Below, piece by piece: positions 11,401 to 18,316 of a stretch of 49,524 nt of DNA. Numbering within the stretch: the first letter of the stretch is position 1; the number at the start of each line of letters is the position of its first letter. Both the position numbers and the translations under genes were made by a program. The notes under the pieces were generated by a model, which made no database searches, was not told the origin of the DNA, and was given only the letters and a program-made list of their open reading frames with translations. This DNA comes from CAYTEO01 sp964436825 (GTDB lineage Bacteria > Krumholzibacteriota > Krumholzibacteriia > LZORAL124-64-63). The stretch spans positions 1 through 49,524 of the forward strand of contig CAYTEO010000016.1 of assembly GCA_964436825.1 (NCBI GenBank), in the 5' to 3' direction.

Positions 11401-12183
11401 TCAGCCGGCCGCCGAGCGCACCTTGGCCTCGTTCCGGGCGATGATCTCCCTGGCCAGCTCCAGATAGCTGCGCGATCCGAGACACTCCACGTCGTACAGC
11501 AGGATCGGCTTGCCGAACGAGGGAGCCTCGCTCAACCGGACGTTGCGCGGGATCTTCGTCTCGTAGACCGTGTCGCCGAAGTAGTCGATGGCCTCTTCGG
11601 CCACCTGGTTCGAGAGCTTCAGGCGCCGGTCGAACATCGTCAACAGAACCCCCTCGATCCGCAGGGAGGGATTGAGGCTCTTCTGGACGAGCTGGATCGT
11701 GCTGAGCAGCTGGCTCAGTCCCTCCAGGGCGTAGTATTCACACTGGATGGGAATCAGGACCGAGTCGGCTGCCGTCAGGGCATTGAGCGTCAACAGGCCA
11801 AGGCTCGGCGGCGTGTCGATGAGGATATAGTCGTAGCGGTCCCGGAAACCCGTGAGCGCTTCCGTCAGGAACCGCTCGCGCGCCACCTGGGAGACCAGCT
11901 CGATCTCGGCGCCGGCCAAGCGGCGGTCTGCCGGGATGATGTCGAGGTAGGGGATTTCCGTGTGGCAGATGGCCCGCTCGGGCGACACCGTCCCGAGGAG
12001 AACCTCGTAACTGGTCACCTCGCCGATGGAGGCCCCCATGCCGCTGCTGGCATTGCCCTGGGGGTCCAGATCGACGAGCAGGGTCCGCTGCTCCGCCGCG
12101 GCCAGGGCAGCGCAGAGATTGACGGCCGTCGTCGTCTTCCCGACGCCGCCTTTCTGGTTCGAGATGGCGATCATCCGTCCCAT
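11401..12183 (-). CDS. parA: Chromosome-partitioning ATPase ParA (Soj)
   Basis: 260-aa ParA-type ATPase that drives origin segregation by ParB-stimulated hydrolysis on nucleoid DNA. The deviant Walker A KGGVGKTT is at residues 11-18, and DLDPQGN and the Walker B-like DYILIDTPPSLG follow. The frame stays open for 211 more codons upstream, but this region contains the parS sites and AT-rich control sequence, and the family N-terminus is MGRMIAISNQKGG, so 12183 is the start. parB begins 51 bp downstream. Confidence 0.97.
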   Translation of the reverse strand: MGRMIAISNQKGGVGKTTTAVNLCAALAAAEQRTLLVDLDPQGNASSGMGASIGEVTSYEVLLGTVSPERAICHTEIPYLDIIPADRRLAGAEIELVSQVARERFLTEALTGFRDRYDYILIDTPPSLGLLTLNALTAADSVLIPIQCEYYALEGLSQLLSTIQLVQKSLNPSLRIEGVLLTMFDRRLKLSNQVAEEAIDYFGDTVYETKIPRNVRLSEAPSFGKPILLYDVECLGSRSYLELAREIIARNEAKVRSAAG

Positions 12184-12367
12184 GGTATCGCCTCGCTGAT
12201 CGATGGTGCTGGATTGGTCCGAGAAGGGGAGGCGGGACTGCCTTCTTGTACGTTCATGGACGACAACATACGCCCGGCCCGCGGCAGCTGTCCAGTCCCT
12301 TTTCCCTGTTTTCCACACATATTCTCTATTGGCGGTGGATAACACGTGCATCGAACAGCCTTTTGCG

Positions 12368-12383
12368 TGTTCCACGTGGAACA
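12368..12383. other. parS: parS centromere site 1
   Basis: Perfect palindrome TGTTCCACGTGGAACA, a known variant of the bacterial parS consensus TGTTTCACGTGAAACA and identical to the core used by pseudomonads. It is bound by ParB. Confidence 0.93.
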
Positions 12384-12414
12384 ATGCACCGGATATCGGT
12401 CCACGACCGAGCGA

Positions 12415-12430
12415 TGTTCCACGTGGAACA
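12415..12430. other. parS: parS centromere site 2
   Basis: Second identical copy of TGTTCCACGTGGAACA, 47 bp start-to-start from site 1. Confidence 0.93.
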
Positions 12431-12622
12431 TCGCTATTGCAAGGCTCTCGACGAGCGAGCCATGCCACGACACCTGGATTCCCGGTTGCTCGGTCAAACG
12501 CCGATGGAGTGCGTGGCTCTCCCGGGGCTCGCCCACCGATGCTCCATGAAGCGGATCTCCCGCTCGAGGAGCAGGTCTTCATCCTCCAGTAGACCAGGCA
12601 GTCGGGGACGAGCGTGCGGCAT

Positions 12623-12638
12623 TGTTCCACGTGGAACA
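12623..12638. other. parS: parS centromere site 3
   Basis: Third identical copy of the 16-bp palindrome, 208 bp from site 2. Confidence 0.93.
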
Positions 12639-12744
12639 TCGCTCTCTCTTCACGAGGGTTGACATGTATCTGCCCTGGTGGTTCCGGCCTTCCCTCGATG
12701 GGCCACAACACCTGGTGAGAGTCGAGTTCCAGGCATCCAGGGTG

Positions 12745-12760
12745 TGTTCCACGTGGAACA
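12745..12760. other. parS: parS centromere site 4
   Basis: Fourth identical copy of the 16-bp palindrome, 122 bp from site 3. Confidence 0.93.
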
Positions 12761-12898
12761 GCGGACGGAGGATGCGAGGAGGGCGAGCGTTCCCCCATCA
12801 TGGCAAGAGTGATCAACGACCATGGGCCGAGGTGTTTCGGTCGGCACCCGGTCCGGGGAGCTGGATCCGGCCCTCATCGAAACGGACAGAGTCATCGA

Positions 12899-12914
12899 TG
12901 TTCCACGTGGAACA
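12899..12914. other. parS: parS centromere site 5, abutting the rsmG stop
   Basis: Fifth identical copy. It ends one base before the rsmG stop codon (12915-12917), so the site is packed exactly against the gene end. Confidence 0.93.
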
Positions 12915-13616
12915 TCACTCCGGTCGGTTCGACGAAGGGACCTCATGGCAGGTCAGGGAAAGGACCGCCTCTCGTCCCGGCAAGGGAAGCTGGAGCGCGT
13001 CCTCGTCCTGGTCGGCACCAGGGCGAATGAACCTGACGATGAGCAGATGGGTCTCGAGGACGCCGGCGACGGCTCCGGAGAGATAGCGCTGCCATCCCCT
13101 GACGATCCGCTCGTCGTCGAGAGCCAGGGCCTTCATCGTGATGAGACCGGCGCGAGGAACCCGCGAGAGGGGGGGAGGGGTCAGCTTCGATCCCCACGCA
13201 TCCCGCAGGACGGTCGTGCGGGAGAGGCGGGCGAGCCGGATCTGGCGCTCCAGGAAATCCCCTCTCTTGCCGCGGGGCTCCACCAGCCGGAGCGACCCGG
13301 GGGAGGGAAAGTCCCCGGACGCCCTCTCGAAGAGGATCGACCAGACGAGGCCAGGGAAACCCGCCCCGCTGCCCAGGTCCAGGTAGTGCCAGTGTTCAAG
13401 GGACGCCAGTGCCGGCCATCGCTCCCGGATCGCGTCGCCGGATGCGGTCAGCACGGCCCAGGCCTGTCTCGACTCCGCCATCAGATCACCGACGCGGGAC
13501 TCGGCGTCCCGGCGCGAGACGAGGTTGATGGAGCGGTTCCAGCGCAGGACCTCCTCGCCGAACCGTCCCAGCGCCACGTCGGGATCGATCGGTTCACCCA
13601 CCCGGGGATCGCTCAA
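12915..13616 (-). CDS. rsmG: 16S rRNA (guanine-527-N7)-methyltransferase RsmG
   Basis: 233-aa RsmG (GidB), which uses S-adenosylmethionine to methylate G527 of 16S rRNA. The cofactor loop is HYLDLGSGAGFPGLV; LRWNRSINLVSRRD upstream is the usual N-terminal signature. The start is a TTG at 13616, chosen because AGGAGGT lies six bases upstream and no ATG or GTG is better placed. This makes the gene overlap the end of mnmG by 23 bp. The frame is open further upstream but only as an antiphase reading of mnmG. The mnmG-rsmG-parA-parB order is the ancestral one. Confidence 0.93.
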   Translation of the reverse strand: MSDPRVGEPIDPDVALGRFGEEVLRWNRSINLVSRRDAESRVGDLMAESRQAWAVLTASGDAIRERWPALASLEHWHYLDLGSGAGFPGLVWSILFERASGDFPSPGSLRLVEPRGKRGDFLERQIRLARLSRTTVLRDAWGSKLTPPPLSRVPRAGLITMKALALDDERIVRGWQRYLSGAVAGVLETHLLIVRFIRPGADQDEDALQLPLPGREAVLSLTCHEVPSSNRPE

Positions 13617-15498
13617 GGCGATACCTCCTGACGAGGACGGAGAGAAGAGTGAGATCGCCGGAGCGGACACCGTCGATCCGGGCCGCTTGACCCAGGGTCG
13701 CCGGCCGCATCCGGGACAGTTTCTCGCGGGCCTCGTGACTGATCTGTGGATGCGCGTCGTAGGGGAAGTCGTCCGGGATCTCCAGGGCTTCCAGGTGGAG
13801 CTGCTCCTTGAGGTAACGCTCCTGCTTGCGGATGTAGCCCTCGTAACGGAGATCGTGGACGACCTGCTGGACGGCATCGTCGACCAGTCGATCCGGCAAC
13901 CGGTCACCGCTGTGCTCCAGGACCTGACGGGCGATCAGTTCCAGTCCCTCCGTCGGATCGACGGAAGGTGCCCCGGCCTCCGTGTCGTCGCGACCGCGCA
14001 GGATCGCCTGCAGCTTGTGTGTATGTATCTTGTTTGTTTTCAATATGTTACGAAGTTGAGACGCAAGCCGCGCCCTCGCCTCGAGCCTCTCCATCTCCTG
14101 CCGGCAGAGCAGCCCCGCCTCCCGTGCCCGGGACACGAGACGCTCGACGACGTTGTCGCAGCGCAGGGCCAGCCGGTGCTCGGCGCGGGAGGTGAACATC
14201 CGGTACGGCTCGGTGATCTCCTTGGTCACCAGGTCGTCGATCAGGACACCGATGTAGGCCTCCCCGCGCCCGAGGACCAGGGGCGGGTCACCCGCCAGGG
14301 AGCGGACGGCGTTGATTCCGGCCAGCAGTCCCTGGGCGGCCGCTTCCTCGTATCCGCTGGTGCCCAGGATCTGGCCCGCCAGGAAGAGGCCGGCCACCGG
14401 CTTGCTCTCCAGGGAAGGGTCCACCTGCCAGGAGGGAACGCTGTCGTACTCGATGGCGTAGCCGTAGCGGACAAGCCGCGCCCGCTCCAACCCCGGGATG
14501 GTGTGGACGATCTGCTGCTGGACGTCGGCCGGCAGGCTCGTGGAGATGCCGTTGACGTAGATCTCCGGCGAGTCGATCCCCTCCGGCTCCAGGAAGACGT
14601 GGTGACGCCGGCGGTCCGGGAAGCGGACGACCTTGTCCTCGATCGAGGGGCAGTAGCGCGGCCCCGTCCCCTCGATGATCCCGCCGTAGAGAGGAGAGCG
14701 ATCGAGGTTCGCCTCGATGATCGCGTGCGTGCGCTCCGTCGTGTGGGTCAGGTAGCACTCGATCCGGTTGCGGACCGGCTCGTCGGTGAACAGGGAGAAC
14801 GGCAGGGGCGGCTCGTCGCCGTGCTGGACCTCCAGGCGGGAGAGGTCGATGCTGTCTCGGTCCAGGCGCGGCGGGGTACCGGTCTTCAGCCGCACGAGCG
14901 TGAAGCCGAGGCGCCGCAGGGCATCGCTCAGGTGGACGGCGGCCGGGGCGCCCTCCCGTCCGCCGCTGATCCGTCGCTCGCCCACGTGCATCAGCCCGCC
15001 CAGGAAGGTCCCGGTGCAGAGGACGATCCGCGGCGCGTGCAGCTCCCGGCCGTCGGCCAGCCGGACCCCGGCCACGGCCCGACGCCCATCCGCGCCCGCG
15101 ACGACGACCAGGTCCGCGGCGTCGCCGGCGACGACCTCCAGGCCGTCGACGCCCTGGACGAGCTCCACCATGGCACGCTGGTAGTCGAGCTTGTCGGCCT
15201 GGGCCCGGGGGGAGCGGACCGCCGGCCCCTTGCGCCTGTTCAGCAGGCGGAACTGGATGCCGGTCCGATCGATGATCCGCCCCATGACGCCGCCCAGGGC
15301 GTCGATCTCGCGCACGAGGTGCCCCTTGCCCAGCCCGCCGACGGCCGGGTTGCACGGCATGCGCCCGATCTCCCGGGGATCGTGGGTCAGCAGGACGGTC
15401 CGCGCTCCCAGGCGGGCCGCCGCCACGGCCGCCTCGATCCCGGCGTGACCGCCGCCCACGACGATGATGTCCGACCGGTGCGTCAACGGTTCCACCAT
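13594..15498 (-). CDS. mnmG: tRNA uridine-34 5-carboxymethylaminomethyl synthesis enzyme MnmG
   Basis: 634-aa FAD protein (GidA) that with MnmE builds cmnm5U at the wobble position of several tRNAs. The FAD dinucleotide fold is at the N-terminus (IIVVGGGHAGIEAAVAAARLG). The conserved RMPCNPAVGGLGKGHLVREIDALGG and the C-terminal tRNA-binding helical domain (GYIRKQERYLKEQ) follow. The start MVEPLTHRSD at 15498 lies 4 bp after the mnmE stop. A short AT-rich patch at 14014-14060 encodes NILKTNKIHTHKL with codons (ATA, AAA, ACA, TTG) unlike the rest of the gene. Confidence 0.97.
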   Translation of the reverse strand: MVEPLTHRSDIIVVGGGHAGIEAAVAAARLGARTVLLTHDPREIGRMPCNPAVGGLGKGHLVREIDALGGVMGRIIDRTGIQFRLLNRRKGPAVRSPRAQADKLDYQRAMVELVQGVDGLEVVAGDAADLVVVAGADGRRAVAGVRLADGRELHAPRIVLCTGTFLGGLMHVGERRISGGREGAPAAVHLSDALRRLGFTLVRLKTGTPPRLDRDSIDLSRLEVQHGDEPPLPFSLFTDEPVRNRIECYLTHTTERTHAIIEANLDRSPLYGGIIEGTGPRYCPSIEDKVVRFPDRRRHHVFLEPEGIDSPEIYVNGISTSLPADVQQQIVHTIPGLERARLVRYGYAIEYDSVPSWQVDPSLESKPVAGLFLAGQILGTSGYEEAAAQGLLAGINAVRSLAGDPPLVLGRGEAYIGVLIDDLVTKEITEPYRMFTSRAEHRLALRCDNVVERLVSRAREAGLLCRQEMERLEARARLASQLRNILKTNKIHTHKLQAILRGRDDTEAGAPSVDPTEGLELIARQVLEHSGDRLPDRLVDDAVQQVVHDLRYEGYIRKQERYLKEQLHLEALEIPDDFPYDAHPQISHEAREKLSRMRPATLGQAARIDGVRSGDLTLLSVLVRRYRLERSPGG

Positions 15499-15502
15499 TC
15501 CT

Positions 15503-16897
15503 TCACTTCCCGACACAGAACCGGGAAAAGACGTCGTCCAACAGACGCTCCGTCCAGGCACGTCCGGAGATCTCCTCCAGCCGGGTCAGGATCCCGCCCA
15601 GCAGGGTGGCGACGACCTCGTCTGTCGCTCCGCCCTCCACCTCCCGGCACAGCTGCTGCAGTTCCTGCCGCGCCTCCCGGAGCCGTCGGCGATGGCGCTC
15701 GTTGAGGACGACCCCCAGCTCCGCGGCCTGGCGCAGCGACTGCTCGTCGGCCGCCGCCAGCATGGCGTCCCGCAGCTCGTCCAGGCCGGCCCCGGTGACC
15801 GCGGAGGTGGCCAGGACCGGCCGATCCCGCCACCGCGCCGGCGGCGTGTCGTCGAGCAGGTCGGCCTTCGTCCCGACGACCAGCAGCGGCGTTCCCCGGG
15901 GCACCTCGTCGAGCAGGCCCGGATCGGTCTCGACATCTCCGGTCAGATCGCACAGCAGCAGTACCATGTCGGCAACTGCCAGCAGGTGGCGCGTCCTGTC
16001 CATCCCCAGCCGTTCGATCCGCTCCCCGTCGCGGCGCAGGCCGGCGGTGTCGTGCAGGACCAGCAGGCAGTCGCGGTGGACCAGTCGGGCCGTGATGCTG
16101 TCACGGGTCGTGCCGGCGATGTCGTCGACCAGGGCGCGCTGCTCGCCCAGCAGGGCGTTGAACAGGGAACTCTTGCCCACGTTCGGCGGCCCGGCGACGA
16201 CGACCTGGACGCCGTCGCGCAGGCGGCGGCCGGCGTCGCCCAGCCCCAGGAGCGCGCCCAGCCGCCCGTCGACCTCTGCCAGTGTGGCGGCGGTCCGTGA
16301 TGCCGGGACGACGACATCGTCCAGCTCCTCGAACTCGAGGCTCCCGGTCAGCTCCGCCGCCAGCCGGCGCAGCGGCTCCGTCGCCTGCTCCAGCTCCCGC
16401 CTCAGTCCGCCCCGCAGCTGGGCCAGGGCGCCGCGGGCCGCCAGGCGCGACTCGGCGTGGATCAGGTCGGCCACGGCCTCGGCCTGCTCCAGGGAAAGGC
16501 GACCGTTGAGGAAGGCGCGACGGGTGAACTCCCCGGCCGCGGCCGGTCGCGCGCCGGCCGCCAGGCAGGCCTCGACGACCAGCCGTGCCGGCAGGATCCC
16601 GCCGTGACAGGTGAACTCGACGACGTCCTCGCCGGTGTAGGACCGCGGACCGGGGAAGACGACGGCGACGACCTGGTCGACCGTCTCCCCGCCGCGGGGA
16701 TCGCGGATCAGCCCCACCGTCGCCCGCCGGGGACGCAGCCCTGTCGCACGGGGACCGCTTCCGTCACCGGCGACGAACAACTCCCGCGCGATGGGGATCG
16801 CCCGCGGCCCGGACAGCCGGACGACCGCCAGCCCCGAGGGCGCCGGCGGCGTGGCCCGGGCCACGATCGTCTCCCGTGCATCCCGACGTTCCGGCAT
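15503..16897 (-). CDS. mnmE: tRNA modification GTPase MnmE
   Basis: 464-aa MnmE (TrmE), partner of MnmG. An N-terminal folate-binding domain (AGEFTRRAFLNGRLSL) is followed by helical parts and an inserted G domain: P-loop GPPNVGKS (about 236-243), AGTTRD (K-loop/switch I), DTAG and TKAD. The invariant C-terminus FCVGK carries the catalytic cysteine. The ATG at 16897 is preferred because AGGTG stands six bases before it; a GTG three codons earlier (16906) is the alternative. 87 bp containing a short hairpin separate it from the jag stop. Confidence 0.96.
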   Translation of the reverse strand: MPERRDARETIVARATPPAPSGLAVVRLSGPRAIPIARELFVAGDGSGPRATGLRPRRATVGLIRDPRGGETVDQVVAVVFPGPRSYTGEDVVEFTCHGGILPARLVVEACLAAGARPAAAGEFTRRAFLNGRLSLEQAEAVADLIHAESRLAARGALAQLRGGLRRELEQATEPLRRLAAELTGSLEFEELDDVVVPASRTAATLAEVDGRLGALLGLGDAGRRLRDGVQVVVAGPPNVGKSSLFNALLGEQRALVDDIAGTTRDSITARLVHRDCLLVLHDTAGLRRDGERIERLGMDRTRHLLAVADMVLLLCDLTGDVETDPGLLDEVPRGTPLLVVGTKADLLDDTPPARWRDRPVLATSAVTGAGLDELRDAMLAAADEQSLRQAAELGVVLNERHRRRLREARQELQQLCREVEGGATDEVVATLLGGILTRLEEISGRAWTERLLDDVFSRFCVGK

Positions 16898-16923
16898 GGC
16901 GTTCACCTGCTTCCGGGACGAGG

Positions 16924-16951
16924 ACAGGGGCTCCGCTCGCGGCGCCCCTGT
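16924..16951 (-). other. Short inverted repeat between jag and mnmE
   Basis: Arms ACAGGGGC and GCCCCTGT (8 bp, 12-nt loop), without a T-tract. It may be an attenuator or processing site inside the long transcript; weak evidence. Confidence 0.3.
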
Positions 16952-16984
16952 TCCCGTCGAGTCGTTCCAGGGCGAACGGCGGCC

Positions 16985-18316
16985 CTACTGCTCCGGATCT
17001 CCGGCGTCACCGGCAGCCGACGACGCTCCGGGCGCCGGGGAGGCCTGGGCCGCGGCCGGCGGCTGATAGTCCGGCGGCACCCGGTCGGGGAAGGTGACCA
17101 CGACGTGGCGCTCCTCCCCCTCGCCCACGGTGTAGGTGGCCACGCCCTCGTGGCGCGCCACCTCGAGGTGGACGACGCGCCGGTCGCGGGCGTTCTGGGG
17201 CGGCAGGTGGACCTCCTCGCCGGTGGCCCGGACGCGACTGACGGCGCGCTGGGCCTGCTCGACCAGGCGCCCCTCGCGCCGGCGGCGGTAGTTGTTGACG
17301 TCGACGTTGACCGGCACGTGCTCGCCGAGGATCCGGGCGCTGAGCCGATCGACCAGGTGCTCCAGGGCATAGATCGTCACGCCATGGTGCCCGATCAGGA
17401 CCGAGGCGCTGTCCCCGTCGGTGACGATCCGGACCTGGTTGTACTCGCCCTCGTGGACGGTCGTGCGGGAGATGAACCCGCAGCGGCGCATCAGCTCCTC
17501 GGCCAGGCCGCGCTGGAGCTCGGCCGCCTCGGACACCGGGACGGTCGGGCGGGGCGCGACGAGCTGCGCGGCGGTCCAGGTCTCCACCTCGGCCGCGGGC
17601 CCGTTGGGCGGGGTGGCCGTTTCCGCGGAGGAGACGGTCTCGGCCCGCCGTTCGCTCGTGGGCGTCTCCTCCACGGTCCCTTCGCCGGGAACGACACCTC
17701 CCTGTTCACTGCTCTCCGCTGCGCGGGTCTCCTGGCCGGCGGCCTCGCCCTTGGGGTGGCGACGATGGCGCGGCCGGCGCCGACGACGGCGGGAGCCGCG
17801 GCCCGGCTCCCCGTCTCCTGCGGCGGCGGGAACCGCCCTGTCCTCCTGCGGCACCTCGCCGGCCGGCCGGGTCGACGGGGATCCGTCCTCCCGCCGGTCG
17901 GTGGCGTCCGCGACCTCGCCCTCGGGGCGACGGCGACGGCGCGGCCGGCGCCGACGGCTGCGCGGAGCCTCCCCCTCTGCCTGGTCGTCGCGACGGGAGG
18001 CCTGGCGACGCTCGTCCCCCGCCGGACGTCCCTCGGTCCCCTCGCCGTTGGCCGCGGCGCGACGTCCGTCGCGCCGTTCACCCCGCCGATCACCACGACC
18101 GCCGATGGGCTGGGCCTCGCGGCGGCGCGGGCGGCGCCGGACCCTGACGACGGCGGGCTTGCGGCCGATCAGTCCCAGCAGGCCGCTCTTGCCCTCGTCC
18201 AGGACGGTGATCTCCACCTCGTTGCGGCGGGCCCCCAGGTAGAGGAGAGCCTCGGAGACGGCCTCCTCCACGGTCCGGGCCCGGCTGACGTACTCGTTGC
18301 GTTTCTGTTCGGGCAT
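16985..18316 (-). CDS. jag: Jag/KhpB RNA-binding protein with long Arg-rich linker
   Basis: 443 aa, about twice the length of many Jag proteins. The Jag_N domain spans residues 1-55 (TVEEAVSEALLYLGARRNEVEI...GKSGLLGLIGRKPA). A disordered linker of about 190 residues (58-250) has several runs of 5-6 arginines among Glu/Gly/Pro. A KH domain has its GxxG loop as GHHG (309-312). The R3H domain (about 345-410) has RxxxH at R379/H383. The family (SpoIIIJ-associated) binds RNA and is linked to cell elongation and membrane insertion with YidC. The start ATG overlaps the yidC stop by one base (TGATG), so it is translationally coupled. The frame remains open far upstream inside yidC, but the Jag_N domain fixes the start. 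Confidence 0.94.
   Translation of the reverse strand: MPEQKRNEYVSRARTVEEAVSEALLYLGARRNEVEITVLDEGKSGLLGLIGRKPAVVRVRRRPRRREAQPIGGRGDRRGERRDGRRAAANGEGTEGRPAGDERRQASRRDDQAEGEAPRSRRRRPRRRRRPEGEVADATDRREDGSPSTRPAGEVPQEDRAVPAAAGDGEPGRGSRRRRRRPRHRRHPKGEAAGQETRAAESSEQGGVVPGEGTVEETPTSERRAETVSSAETATPPNGPAAEVETWTAAQLVAPRPTVPVSEAAELQRGLAEELMRRCGFISRTTVHEGEYNQVRIVTDGDSASVLIGHHGVTIYALEHLVDRLSARILGEHVPVNVDVNNYRRRREGRLVEQAQRAVSRVRATGEEVHLPPQNARDRRVVHLEVARHEGVATYTVGEGEERHVVVTFPDRVPPDYQPPAAAQASPAPGASSAAGDAGDPEQ

Larger units (their letters stand above)
12184..12914. other. Gene-free segment between rsmG and parA holding the parS cluster
   Basis: 731 bp with no convincing gene. It contains five identical 16-bp parS palindromes, listed separately. 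A short AT-rich stretch near 12300-12345 carries two DnaA-box-like 9-mers: TTTTCCACA at 12309-12317, and on the minus strand TTATCCACC at 12334-12342. It probably also holds the parA promoter, but no clear -35/-10 pair was found. Open frames here on both strands are explained by high GC content. Confidence 0.8.

Noticed and set aside
12203..12662. Short open frames in the parS segment on both strands
   Set aside because: Their apparent recurring peptides (FHVE, VPRGT, CSTWN) are simply translations of the repeated parS palindrome.
12184..12816. 211-codon upstream extension of the parA frame
   Set aside because: It reads through parS sites and A/T-rich control DNA, has no family similarity, and the ParA N-terminus is clear at 12183.
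12368..12914. Reading the five regular palindromes as a CRISPR array
   Set aside because: Repeats are 16-bp perfect palindromes with irregular spacing (47-208 bp) and no cas genes; they match parS.
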